From the NCBI GenBank assembly GCA_020853255.1, contig JADYZI010000281.1, positions 1 through 13,388 of the forward strand: a DNA stretch of 13,388 bases. Reading direction: 5' to 3'. Positions 6,363 through 13,388 of the stretch are shown here, in pieces. The position numbers and the translations under genes were made by a program. This DNA is from Acidobacteriota bacterium (lineage in GTDB: Bacteria; Acidobacteriota; Blastocatellia; Pyrinomonadales; Pyrinomonadaceae). The notes beneath the pieces are model-generated. The model saw only the letters and a list, made by a program, of their open reading frames with translations, was not told the origin of the DNA and did not search any database. The number at the start of each line of letters is the position of its first letter. The stretch's first letter is position 1.

Positions 6363-7397
6363 AAAATACCTTGTTGCGCCTGTTCGGGCGGCGTTCATGT
6401 CTATATCCGGATTATCTGGATCTATGCGGATACAGGCCGCATGATGCATCGGTTTTATCTCGACCAATTTCGGGACAACGTATCGGCAGTCGTCGATCGC
6501 GTATGGGCAGCGAGTGTGAAACGTACAGCCCGAGGGCGGATCGATTGGCGATGGCAGGTCGCCCTTCAGGATAATGCGTTGACGCCTGGCCTCGGCATTT
6601 GGATCAGGAAGCGGCACAGCCGAGATGAGTGCTTTTGTATAAGGCATCAGCGGATCTGAATAGACCTCACGTCCCGATGCTATCTCGACGATACGGCCCA
6701 AATACATCACTGCCGCACGGTCCGCGACGTACCTGACGGCTCGAAGGTCATGTGAGATGAACAGGTATGTCAGCCCCTTTTCAGCCTGCAGCCGTTTGAG
6801 CAGGTTTATTATCTGCGCCTGTATCGATACATCCAGCGCCGATATCGGCTCGTCCGCTACAATGAATTCCGGTTCAGCCGCAAGTGCCCGGGCGATCCCG
6901 ATCCGCTGCCGCTGACCGCCCGAGAATTCACTTGGATATCTGTCCAAATGGCCGGCCGCGAGGCCCACCGTCTCCAATAGCTCACGAACGCGGGCGCCAA
7001 TGTCCGCCCGGCCCGCAAGCCTGAATGTGCGGATCGGCTCTTCAATCATTTGCCGAACGGTCATTCGCGGATTTAGCGAGCCGTACGGGTCCTGAAAGAT
7101 CATCTGCAGCCCCTTTCGCTCTGCCCGCATGGCTGCGTTCGATAGCTCGGCGAGGTTTCGCCCGCGAAATAGCACCTCGCCGCCGCTTGGTTCCGTAAGC
7201 CGAAGTACGGCCTTCCCAAGCGTTGACTTGCCGCAGCCTGATTCACCGACAAGGCCAAACGTTTCGCCCTCGGCTATGTCCAGCGAAACTCCGTCAACAG
7301 CCTTTACAGTATGGCGCTTACCGACCAGGCCCCGGCCGGACGTATAGCTCACCGACAGGCCTCGTATTGATATCAATGGGTCCAGATCAGTGGTCAT
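6360..7397 (-). CDS. oppF: Oligopeptide/dipeptide ABC transporter ATP-binding protein, OppF/DppF type
   Basis: The product is 345 residues from ATG 7397, which overlaps the oppD stop as ATGA; longer forms starting at 7454 would overlap oppD by 61 bp and add an unlike, Cys/Arg-rich leader. It shows Walker A GESGCGKST (about 51-59), Q-loop 'MIFQDPYGSLNP', ABC signature 'FSGGQRQR', Walker B 'FIVADEPISALD' and H-loop 'ISHD'. The C-terminal oligo_HPY zone includes 'GCTFHTRCPYAIDDCRY'. It would power peptide (or nickel- or sugar-like solute) import together with OppD at the cytoplasmic face. All catalytic residues are present. The final 23 or so residues ('RIDPDNPDIDMNAARTGATRYF') go beyond the usual family end and are encoded next to a palindromic repeat, so they may be repeat-derived. 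Substrate cannot be told from sequence. Confidence 0.93.
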   Translation of the reverse strand: MTTDLDPLISIRGLSVSYTSGRGLVGKRHTVKAVDGVSLDIAEGETFGLVGESGCGKSTLGKAVLRLTEPSGGEVLFRGRNLAELSNAAMRAERKGLQMIFQDPYGSLNPRMTVRQMIEEPIRTFRLAGRADIGARVRELLETVGLAAGHLDRYPSEFSGGQRQRIGIARALAAEPEFIVADEPISALDVSIQAQIINLLKRLQAEKGLTYLFISHDLRAVRYVADRAAVMYLGRIVEIASGREVYSDPLMPYTKALISAVPLPDPNAEARRQRIILKGDLPSPIDPPSGCTFHTRCPYAIDDCRYVVPKLVEIKPMHHAACIRIDPDNPDIDMNAARTGATRYF

Positions 7398-8404
7398 AGG
7401 CCGAATTTGGGCGCGGGCCGATCGTCCGCATAAACATCCGCGGCAAAATGGCAAAGGGAATAATGTTCCGGCGCAGCTTCAACGAATGGCGGGGCCTCGC
7501 GGCGGCAGATTCCTTCGGCGCGGTAGCAGCGTTCGGCGAAAGGGCAGCCGATCGGCAAATTCGCGGCGTCCGGCGGCAAGCCGGGAATCTGATAAAGCGG
7601 CCCGCTCATCTCCCGCTCCGGATTTGGCATGCTCTTGAGAAGGCCGATCGTATAGGGATTTGCCGGGCGGGCGAACAGATCTCGCGTCGAGGCTTTTTCA
7701 AAAACACGGCCGGCATACATCACAATGACATTGTCAGCCATTCCCGCCACGACACCAAGATCATGTGTGACCAAAATTACGCTTGTTCCCGACCGCTCCT
7801 TCAATTCTCGTATCAGATCAAGTACCTGCGCCTGGACCGTAACATCAAGCGCCGTGGTCGGCTCGTCAGCGATCAAAAGCTCCGGCCCGCAGCTTAACGC
7901 CATTGCGATCATTACCCGCTGCCGCATTCCACCCGAAAACTCGTGGGGATGATCGTCGATGCGGCGTTCCGCGTCAGGAATGCCGACGGCCCGGAGCATA
8001 TCGATGGCGTGTTTGCGCGCCTCGGCCCTGCTGTGTCCAAGATGCAGGCGAGTTATCTCGGTCAGCTGCGTCGAAACTTTCAGATAGGGATTCAGCGACG
8101 CTGTCGGGTCCTGAAAGATCATCGCCATCCGCCGGCCGCGGACCTTTCGCATTTCTCCGGCCGGCAGCGAAAGGATATCCGTTCCGTCAAACGTGATGCT
8201 GCCGCCTTCGATCCGTCCTGGTTCGGGCACCAGCCGCACCAGTGAAAGGCTTGCCGCCGATTTTCCAGATCCCGATTCGCCAACGATACCGAGCGTTTCA
8301 CCCCGGCCAAGCGCAAATGAGACACCATCAACCGCCCGCACGATGCCGTTTGCGGTTTGAAATGTAGTTTTTAGGTCGTTGACCGAAAGAATGGGGCCGT
8401 CCAT
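7394..8404 (-). CDS. oppD: Oligopeptide/dipeptide ABC transporter ATP-binding protein, OppD/DppD type
   Basis: The product is 336 residues from ATG 8404 ('MDGPILSVNDL'). The open frame extends to 8530, but that start would overlap the upstream lipoprotein gene by 95 bp and add 42 non-family residues. Motifs seen are Walker A GESGSGKSA (about 42-50), 'MIFQDPTASLNPYLKV', signature 'FSGGMRQRV', Walker B 'LLIADEPTTALDVT', H-loop 'VTHDLGVV' and the C-terminal 'GCPFAERCYRAEGICRREAPP' oligo_HPY region. It pairs with OppF as an ATPase heterodimer on the membrane permeases. It lies 31 bp after the binding-protein gene and overlaps oppF by 4 bp, so the three are one operon. The start has no strong Shine-Dalgarno. 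Substrate is uncertain (peptides most likely). Confidence 0.93.
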   Translation of the reverse strand: MDGPILSVNDLKTTFQTANGIVRAVDGVSFALGRGETLGIVGESGSGKSAASLSLVRLVPEPGRIEGGSITFDGTDILSLPAGEMRKVRGRRMAMIFQDPTASLNPYLKVSTQLTEITRLHLGHSRAEARKHAIDMLRAVGIPDAERRIDDHPHEFSGGMRQRVMIAMALSCGPELLIADEPTTALDVTVQAQVLDLIRELKERSGTSVILVTHDLGVVAGMADNVIVMYAGRVFEKASTRDLFARPANPYTIGLLKSMPNPEREMSGPLYQIPGLPPDAANLPIGCPFAERCYRAEGICRREAPPFVEAAPEHYSLCHFAADVYADDRPAPKFGL

Positions 8405-8435
8405 CGATTGCTGGCGACGTGAATGAATAAAGCAC

Positions 8436-10301
8436 TTACTGGCCGGCCTTCCGCGGCCGCCAATTGCTATCGATCGCAACGTTTGCAAGCGCAATTGCGT
8501 CAAGGCTGTTAGTATCGAAGCCGTCAACATATGGCTTTACGAGTGCAAACGAAGTTGGAAAATACAGCGGAATGGCACGCAGTTCGTAAATTGCGTCAGC
8601 CTCTGTAAGTATAACCGGTTCGGCGGATACCGACGCAGGCGGTTGAGCAGGATCAGAATCGGTGGCCGCCGGGCCTTTCGCCGCGATCGTCGGGCTCGGC
8701 TGAACTGCCTGGGTTGTGACGCGCGGATCGGCCGGCGGTATTTTCGGCTCAAATATTGCCATCAGGCTTGCGGTTTGATCAGACGTTGGAAAAACGGCGC
8801 CTCGGCGGACCAGATCAAAATCGCCAACGGTTCGGGCCTTTTCAACCTCTGCCGTTTCCTTGACCACGATCTCGGTCTCAAGGTTGAGGTTCTGTTTCCA
8901 CATCTTCGCGACCGATCTTGCTACCCGCTGCTGAGTGTCGTTGCGATTCACGATCAGCTTTATTACCGGAAAGCCGGCGCCGTCCGGAAAACCGGCCTGA
9001 TCGAGCAGGTCGCGTGCCTTTTCTCTATCTTGTGTCAGTGTTGGTGTTTCGCCGGATGAATACGGCAGAAACCCAAGTGCCGGGCGGGTGGCGCCATCCA
9101 TCTCAGCTTCAGTAAGCCTGTCGCGTTCAATGGCATTGGAGAGCGCCTCTCTGACGCGGCGGTCCGAAAATGGGGCCTTTGCTGTGTTGACCTGGTAAAA
9201 ATTAAGGGCGCTGTGCGTCATCTTCCGAAAATCGTCATACGGCGACAAAAGCTTGAGCACAAGCGGCGACAGATCGGCATTCGTGATCGCATCAAGTTCG
9301 CCCGCCCGATATGCCGCAAGGGCCTGTTCCGGCGTGTCCATCGCAACCATCTTCACCCGTTCGAGTTTAACGGCGTCGCGGTTCCAATAGTTGGCGGAAG
9401 GCTCGAGCACCAAACCGGCCTGGTCAACGCTTGTCACCCGAAACGGGCCGTTCGTGACGATATTCGTGTCGAGTTCTTTTCCAACGAACTCCTCGCCGTT
9501 ATTGAAGATCGGCCGAAAGATCGGGTTCGCAACAAGCCGCGGAAATTCTTTATCCGGAAGGTTGAGCAAAACCTTGAGCGTAAACTCATCTTCGGCCGTT
9601 ACTCCAAACTTCAATCTATCTTCTGGCGGGACAGACAACCCCGGAACAGCCGTGTTCGAGTCTGCCGGGCCAGCGGACGGTGCGGTGTTGGAATTTACAG
9701 GCATCTGGGCCATTCGCTGAAGCGGAGGACCGATCGCCTTTTGATTCGAATTGGAGGCCCCATCTACGGCATCTGTCGCCGTGGCCTGGCCTTCGGGCTT
9801 CGGCACGCCGACAATGTTCGAAAGCAGGTTACGGTTCGCCGTCTTGTCGCCCAGTTTTACCAACCGCTTCCACGCCCGGACAAAATCGTTTGCCGTAACT
9901 GACTTCCCATTGCTCCATTTGGCATTTTTGCGAAGCTTGAATGTCCAGGTCTTATGATCGTCGCTTGCTGTCCAGCTTTCGGCAACGCCCGGGACCTCGT
10001 TTAGTGTGGTCGGATCGGTCTCGGTCAAGCCTTCGTACAATGCCCTGACAACGTCCGTCTCAGGCGGCGCGGCGGCAAGTGCGGGATCAAAGCTTTTCGG
10101 CAGCCGCCCGTTGCTCCAGCGAAACTCTTGTGCTTTTGGCGGTATAGATTGAGCAAAGAACGGTTCAGGCTCCGGTTTTTGTATCTGTGTGCAGGAAATT
10201 GAGAAAAGGACCGCCGCGAACGTGATCAACGAGCATACTAAAGCCTTCCTGCCGATCTTTCGGCATTTTCCGCGCGATCCATTTTTCCTCACGACGTCCA
10301 T
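8436..10301 (-). CDS. Peptide-type ABC transporter substrate-binding lipoprotein (SBP_bac_5/OppA family)
   Basis: The product is 621 residues. A basic N-terminus and hydrophobic core end at 'LFSISC', with Cys37 as the likely lipidated residue; the -3 position is Ser, so the lipobox is not ideal. Residues from about 55 follow family 5 binding proteins: 'RALYEGLTETDP', 'GVAESWTASDDHKTWTFKLRKNAKWSNG', 'TANDFVRAWKRL', 'NGPFRV' and 'NYYW'-like 'ANYWNRDAVKLERV'. A low-complexity Asn/Ala/Pro/Ser insert lies at about 170-235. A second Pro/Ala/Thr-rich segment at about 540-590 occupies the place of the usual 'YSNPEYDxLLxEA' helix. The end, 'AIPLYFPTSFALVKPYVDGF', is typical. It would capture peptides outside the inner membrane for OppD/OppF. 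It starts 37 bp after coaE, and no permease gene follows. Confidence 0.9.
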   Translation of the reverse strand: MDVVRKNGSRGKCRKIGRKALVCSLITFAAVLFSISCTQIQKPEPEPFFAQSIPPKAQEFRWSNGRLPKSFDPALAAAPPETDVVRALYEGLTETDPTTLNEVPGVAESWTASDDHKTWTFKLRKNAKWSNGKSVTANDFVRAWKRLVKLGDKTANRNLLSNIVGVPKPEGQATATDAVDGASNSNQKAIGPPLQRMAQMPVNSNTAPSAGPADSNTAVPGLSVPPEDRLKFGVTAEDEFTLKVLLNLPDKEFPRLVANPIFRPIFNNGEEFVGKELDTNIVTNGPFRVTSVDQAGLVLEPSANYWNRDAVKLERVKMVAMDTPEQALAAYRAGELDAITNADLSPLVLKLLSPYDDFRKMTHSALNFYQVNTAKAPFSDRRVREALSNAIERDRLTEAEMDGATRPALGFLPYSSGETPTLTQDREKARDLLDQAGFPDGAGFPVIKLIVNRNDTQQRVARSVAKMWKQNLNLETEIVVKETAEVEKARTVGDFDLVRRGAVFPTSDQTASLMAIFEPKIPPADPRVTTQAVQPSPTIAAKGPAATDSDPAQPPASVSAEPVILTEADAIYELRAIPLYFPTSFALVKPYVDGFDTNSLDAIALANVAIDSNWRPRKAGQ

Positions 10302-10338
10302 AGGGTAAGGCCGCCTGTCCTCAGCTTGGGAAAAACGA

Positions 10339-10944
10339 TCAGTAACGAGAGAGTTTCAGTTTCTCGTAGACCTCGCGGACCTGGCGGCGGGTGTCCTCAA
10401 AACCATTTGACGTGTCTATCAAGTGGTCGGCATACCGCTTTTTTTCATCCTGCGGCATCTGTGCGGCTATTCGCTTTCTGGCTTCAGCTTCGGGTAAACG
10501 GTTCCTATCTATCAGACGCTTCAATTGTATATCAGGTTCACACCAAACGACAATTAGTTGCCCGAACCGCTTGAAACCGCCGGATTCTATCATCAGCGCG
10601 GCATCAACGATCGCTATCCCGTCCGGGTCATCGGCCTCAATTTTGGCAAGCCACGCGTTTTGTGCCTCGAAAACAAGCGGGTGGACTATCGAATTCAGCT
10701 TTAGGCGGCTTTCCGCATCACCAAACACAAGGACTGCCATCTTTTCCCTGTCGAGCGTTCCGTCAGGCCGCAGAAAACCGGGGCCGAATTCGGCGACAAC
10801 CTGCTCAAGGCCCGGCATTCCCGGCCCAACAACATCGCGCGCGACATGGTCGGCATCAAGCACATGACAGCCAAGTTCACGAAAAATATCGCAAACAAAA
10901 GTTTTCCCAACCGCGATCGAGCCTGTAAGTCCAACCTTTAGCAT
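10339..10944 (-). CDS. coaE: Dephospho-CoA kinase
   Basis: The product is 201 residues, the normal length for CoaE. It phosphorylates the 3'-hydroxyl of dephospho-CoA with ATP, the last step of coenzyme A synthesis in the cytoplasm. Visible motifs are P-loop GSIAVGKT (8-15), 'LDADHVARDVV' (the DAD substrate motif at 30-32), 'LNSIVHP' (about 84-90), the LID region with 'RNRLPEAEARKRIAAQMP' and a C-terminal 'DTSNGFEDTRRQVREVYEKL'. It lies 12 bp downstream of the MazG-like gene and 37 bp upstream of the substrate-binding lipoprotein gene, so it is mid-operon. A dyad, GCATTT/AAATGC (10941-10946 with 10949-10954), covers its start codon and may influence initiation. All key residues appear intact. 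Confidence 0.95.
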   Translation of the reverse strand: MLKVGLTGSIAVGKTFVCDIFRELGCHVLDADHVARDVVGPGMPGLEQVVAEFGPGFLRPDGTLDREKMAVLVFGDAESRLKLNSIVHPLVFEAQNAWLAKIEADDPDGIAIVDAALMIESGGFKRFGQLIVVWCEPDIQLKRLIDRNRLPEAEARKRIAAQMPQDEKKRYADHLIDTSNGFEDTRRQVREVYEKLKLSRY

Positions 10945-10956
10945 TTCAAAATGCCG

Positions 10957-11256
10957 TCATTTTCCATGCCGTTTGGCAAGTTTATCCACATTGAATGCCG
11001 CGATCTCATCCAGCGTTAGCCCAAGTTCGTCCGCGCAGGCTGAGATGTACCAGAGCACATCGCCGAGTTCATCACGCAGTTTGCCTCGGACCTCGTCCGT
11101 GAGTATGCCGGCATTGTCACGCTGGATCTTTTTGACAATGTTCGCCACCTCGCCCGCCTCGCCGGTCAGGCCAAGCGTCGGATATTCAAGATTGCTCATC
11201 CGCCGCGGGTAAAGCGCCGTCCTGCCCGCCGCGGTTTGATATTCTTCAAAGTTCAT
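10957..11256 (-). CDS. MazG-like nucleotide pyrophosphohydrolase
   Basis: The product is 99 residues, a single-domain all-alpha NTP pyrophosphohydrolase of the MazG superfamily. The metal-binding signature is seen as 'GLTGEAGEV' (E33, E36) and 'LRDELGDVLWYISA' (E63, D66), with 'KKI' between, matching the ExxE...ExxD arrangement that binds magnesium and hydrolyses (d)NTPs to NMP and pyrophosphate. Being a single small domain, it is closer to the house-cleaning short MazG-like proteins than to the two-domain E. coli MazG. The exact substrate is unknown. It sits between folD (108 bp, containing a repeat) and coaE (12 bp). The start at 11256 has only a weak purine-rich AAAGA upstream. Confidence 0.88.
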   Translation of the reverse strand: MNFEEYQTAAGRTALYPRRMSNLEYPTLGLTGEAGEVANIVKKIQRDNAGILTDEVRGKLRDELGDVLWYISACADELGLTLDEIAAFNVDKLAKRHGK

Positions 11257-11264
11257 AATTGATC

Positions 11265-11369
11265 TTTACCGCAGAGACACCCAAGGCACCGAGTGAAAAG
11301 GTCGGAGGCCATTAAATTCGGTTGTTTATTTTTGATCTTCTCTGTGTCCCCACTGTCTCTGTGGTTAAA
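11265..11369. repeat. Interspersed imperfect palindrome overlapping the folD stop
   Basis: TTTACCGCAGAGACA (11265-11279) is nearly the reverse complement of TGTCTCTGTGGTTAAA (11354-11369), differing by one base and one indel. Secondary units CTCTGTGTC (11340-11348) and CTCTGTGG (11357-11364) repeat the theme. The right arm contains the folD stop (11365-11367), and the left arm lies 9 bp upstream of the MazG-like start. It fills the folD-mazG intergenic gap. It is related in wording to the element at 6171-6252. Confidence 0.65.
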
Positions 11370-12291
11370 TCCCTCTCCTCATTTTTGATGCCTCGACCGT
11401 ATTCTTCATCAGCATCGCGACCGTCAAAAGCCCAACCCCGCCGGGTACCGGTGTAAAATTCGAGGCTTTCTCTACCGCTTCGCTCGGATTTACATCGCCG
11501 ACAAGCGTAAACCCGCGATTTTCGATGGCCTTAAGCCGCTTTTCCAAGTCCTCAGGTGCAAACAATTCGGCCGCAAAGTCGAGGTCAGACACGTTATTGA
11601 TCCCAACATCAACGACCGCTGCACCCTCGCGAATATGCTCGCCGCGAATAAATCCGGCACGCCCGATGGCGGCGACCAGAATATCAGCTTGCCGCGTGAC
11701 AGACGGCAGATCGGCGGTCCGCGAGTGGCAGATGGTCACGGTCGCGTTCTCTTTCAAAAGAAGCATAGCCATCGGCTTGCCGACAATATTGCTCCGGCCG
11801 ACAATAACGGCGTGCTTGCCCGCTATTTCAATATCGGATCTTTTCAATATCTCGATAACGCCCGCTGGTGTGCACGGAACAAGGGCCTTTTCGCCAAGGC
11901 TTAACCGGCCGACATTTACGGGATGAAATCCGTCAACATCCTTCTGCGGGTCTATCGCCTCGAGCACCGCGCCCGCGTCCACCTGCGGCGGCAGCGGAAG
12001 TTGGACCAATATCCCGTCAATGTCTTCCCGCAGGTTCAGTTCGCGAACAATTCCAATTACCTCGTCGTGCGGCGCGGTTGCCGGCAGATGGATGTGTTCG
12101 GAGTTTATTCCGAGTTCTTCCGACGTTTTTACCTTGCTGCCGACATAGACCGCCGAGGCCGGATCGTCACCCACGCGAACAACGGCCAAACCGGGCCGCA
12201 CACCTTGTGCTTGCAGTCGTATGACCTCTTCGGCCACTTCCGCTTTTATCGCCTCCGCGATCGGCTTTCCGCTCAATATTCTTGCCGCCAT
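11365..12291 (-). CDS. folD: Bifunctional methylene-THF dehydrogenase / methenyl-THF cyclohydrolase
   Basis: The product is 308 residues from ATG 12291 ('MAARILSGKPIAEAI'); the frame is open to 12426 but upstream residues are not FolD-like. FolD oxidises 5,10-methylene-THF with NAD(P) and hydrolyses the product to 10-formyl-THF in the cytosol. Motifs seen are 'YVGSKVK' with the catalytic Tyr49/Lys53, 'DGILVQLPLP', 'KDVDGFHPVNVGRL' (about 117-130), 'PCTPAGVIEIL', the Rossmann segment 'VIVGRSNIVGKPMAMLL' and 'TPVPGGVGLLTVAML'. It is the first gene of the long minus-strand run. A promoter is predicted about 50 bp upstream. The best Shine-Dalgarno (AAGGA) is about 20 nt from the ATG, an unusually long gap bridged by a GATCTA/TAGATC dyad. 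The last codons fall inside a repeat arm. Confidence 0.95.
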   Translation of the reverse strand: MAARILSGKPIAEAIKAEVAEEVIRLQAQGVRPGLAVVRVGDDPASAVYVGSKVKTSEELGINSEHIHLPATAPHDEVIGIVRELNLREDIDGILVQLPLPPQVDAGAVLEAIDPQKDVDGFHPVNVGRLSLGEKALVPCTPAGVIEILKRSDIEIAGKHAVIVGRSNIVGKPMAMLLLKENATVTICHSRTADLPSVTRQADILVAAIGRAGFIRGEHIREGAAVVDVGINNVSDLDFAAELFAPEDLEKRLKAIENRGFTLVGDVNPSEAVEKASNFTPVPGGVGLLTVAMLMKNTVEASKMRRGI

Positions 12292-12292
12292 A

Positions 12293-12306
12293 GATCTAAA
12301 TAGATC
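12293..12306. promoter_or_regulatory. GATCTA-AA-TAGATC dyad just upstream of folD
   Basis: GATCTA (12293-12298) and TAGATC (12301-12306) are exact reverse complements separated by AA, one base from the folD ATG. It lies between the AAGGA and the start codon, so a small hairpin could bring them closer or occlude initiation. It is short enough that chance is possible. Confidence 0.25.
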
Positions 12307-12335
12307 GAGTACTTCCTTTTGAACCTGAAAGGTGA

Positions 12336-12365
12336 ATTTTACAGGAAGCACGCGGCAATTGTCAG
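12336..12365 (-). promoter_or_regulatory. Putative promoter of the folD operon
   Basis: On the minus strand, CTGACA (12365-12360; 5/6 match to TTGACA) is followed after 18 bp by TAAAAT (12341-12336; 5/6 match to TATAAT). A start near 12329 gives a leader of about 38 nt before the folD ATG. It is the best sigma-70-type pair in the divergent region. Confidence 0.5.
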
Positions 12366-12545
12366 TATTGAGTGGACATAAGAAAAATAGTTTGGCAAAA
12401 ACGGCGCGGCTTCCGCGTCGATACATAGTAAGAGGACAACTGTATTTTCAGGACACGCCCGAAATCGGAACGCCGGAAGGCCATTTTTGAACCAAAGGAC
12501 TTAGCCATCGGTCTGAGTTCGATCTGCCTTGTCCTGATAACCGCA

Positions 12546-13373
12546 TTGACCGGTTCGGCACAAAAGGCCGGAAAAGACCCGTCGTTCTCAGTGCTTCGCC
12601 GTGGTGTCGGCATTATTTCGCAGAATACACTGGTGGCCGTTTCGGCGAGCACGGCGGGCGGCGAATATTTTACCAGCGATTTTGACGGCGACGGTGTCCC
12701 GGATGCAGGCACCTTTGAAAAAGCATCGCGGCTGTTCACCATTCGCCGAAGCTCTGACGGTTCTACGCTTCTGGCCAGCGTTCCGCAATTCAAGGGCCGC
12801 CCCGCCATTGCAAATGCCGACTACGACGGCGACGGCCTCGCCGATCCGGCCATCTGGCATAACGGAATGTGGCAGAAACTTCTCTCCACACGCAGCTGGT
12901 CGGCTGACCTTTCGATCTTCGGTATAGCCGGAGATGTTCCTGTCCCCGCGGATTACGACGGCGACGGGCGTGCGGACCTCGCAATATTCCGGCCATCAGA
13001 GAACCGCTGGTATACCCAAAGCAGCGAATCAGGGAAAGTAACGACGTTCGACTTTGGCATCGCGGGCACCGACCTTCTGCTGCCGGCGGACTATACCGGT
13101 GACGGAAAGGCCGATCTGGCTATTTACCACTCTGGTGTTTGGCATTACATCGACAGCGATACGGGAAAACGCGAGCAGATGGAATTCGGATTCGACGGCG
13201 GGCGGCCCGTGCCGTCGGATGTTGACAGAGACGGCACCGTTGACCTTGTCGTCTTTCGCAAGGGAAGCTGGTATGTCTATACCGGCGACGGACTGGTCTC
13301 GTACAAATTTGGAGCAGCAGAAGATGTTCCCCTAAGCGTTGTCCCGGTTCGGGACAGCATGGCCGGACGTTGA
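12546..13373 (+). CDS. Secreted FG-GAP/VCBS-type calcium-binding repeat protein
   Basis: Five repeats with a DxDGDGxxD calcium-loop pattern and about 45-residue spacing are visible: 'DFDGDGVPDAGTF', 'DYDGDGLADPAIW', 'DYDGDGRADLAIF', 'DYTGDGKADLAIY' and the divergent 'DVDRDGTVDLVVF'. Each is followed by 'W/YxxxxS'-type strands, as in beta-propeller FG-GAP domains. The 275 residues are counted from TTG 12546. That start is probably not the true one, because the same frame stays open up to 12432 and encodes 'LAIGLSSICLVLITALTGSA', a good signal-peptide core, just upstream. No ATG, GTG or TTG precedes that core; ATT 12483 (behind GGAAGG) or CTG 12513 are the only candidates. The protein is probably exported and surface-associated or periplasmic; role unknown. 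It is divergent from folD. It ends 15 bp before the window edge. Confidence 0.75.
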   Translation: MTGSAQKAGKDPSFSVLRRGVGIISQNTLVAVSASTAGGEYFTSDFDGDGVPDAGTFEKASRLFTIRRSSDGSTLLASVPQFKGRPAIANADYDGDGLADPAIWHNGMWQKLLSTRSWSADLSIFGIAGDVPVPADYDGDGRADLAIFRPSENRWYTQSSESGKVTTFDFGIAGTDLLLPADYTGDGKADLAIYHSGVWHYIDSDTGKREQMEFGFDGGRPVPSDVDRDGTVDLVVFRKGSWYVYTGDGLVSYKFGAAEDVPLSVVPVRDSMAGR

Positions 13374-13388
13374 GCCGGCATTCTTAGC

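Noticed and set aside
6123..6659. A 178-codon plus-strand frame across the repeats and the oppF 3' end
   Set aside because: Most of it is antisense to oppF, whose motifs are unambiguous, and the rest lies in inverted repeats.
9213..9902. A 229-codon plus-strand frame
   Set aside because: It is antisense to the substrate-binding protein gene, Arg-rich and without family motifs; a shadow of high-GC codon usage.
10941..10954. GCATTT-CA-AAATGC dyad over the coaE start as an operator
   Set aside because: It is A/T-rich with a 2-nt loop in a 12-bp mid-operon gap; chance or a minor translation effect is more likely than an operator.
12292..12430. A possible tetrahydrofolate riboswitch before folD
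   Set aside because: The leader from the predicted promoter is only about 38 nt, too short for the known THF aptamers, and no matching structure was seen.

Overview
The window looks like a chromosomal segment of an Acidobacteriota bacterium, probably of the Blastocatellia/Pyrinomonadaceae type. This is inferred from style: moderately GC-rich DNA, FG-GAP/VCBS-type DxDGDGxxD repeat proteins, a secreted protein with an 'RGVxFxLSPEEE...ELIMAIRNA' segment of a kind I associate with acidobacteria, and interspersed 'CTYTGTGTC...CTYTGTGGTTAAA' palindromic repeats. No rRNA, tRNA, CRISPR array or transposase gene was seen.

Layout. (1) 1-310 is non-coding. It has three consecutive dyads (118-187), a TTGACA-like -35 box and an extended -10 promoter, ahead of a small secreted protein gene (317-865, +). 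(2) Converging on it is a translationally coupled two-gene minus-strand operon (5212 to 882). The first gene is a PocR-GAF-GAF-GGDEF diguanylate cyclase with an intact GGEEF active site and RxxD I-site. The second is a 735-residue P-loop/STAND-like protein with a C-terminal RsbW/SpoIIAB-type HATPase domain; its Walker A motif has lost the lysine. (3) The 360-bp divergent intergenic region 5213-5572 holds a perfect 9+3+9 palindrome, a structured leader for the cyclase gene, and a sigma-54-like -24/-12 element ahead of a DUF2383 (PA2169-type) four-helix-bundle gene (5573-6112, +). (4) 6113-6362 is filled with inverted repeats, one of which runs over the stop codon of the next gene. (5) A long minus-strand run follows, in transcription order: folD, a MazG-like pyrophosphohydrolase gene, coaE, a peptide-type ABC substrate-binding lipoprotein gene, oppD and oppF. 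The oppD/oppF pair overlaps by ATGA. No OppB/OppC permease genes are present. (6) Divergent from folD is a secreted FG-GAP repeat protein whose signal-peptide frame has no ATG, GTG or TTG start.

How the genes may work together. The cyclase/ATPase-kinase pair is the most system-like part. A small-molecule or redox-type PocR sensor plus two GAF domains would set c-di-GMP output. The co-translated partner has the layout of an anti-sigma kinase fused to a degenerate NTPase sensor. The divergent DUF2383 gene, with its own alternative-sigma promoter, may be a downstream target; this link is inference. The folD-mazG-coaE-opp run joins one-carbon metabolism, nucleotide clean-up, the last step of CoA synthesis and peptide uptake. 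It is more likely a transcriptional convenience than a pathway.
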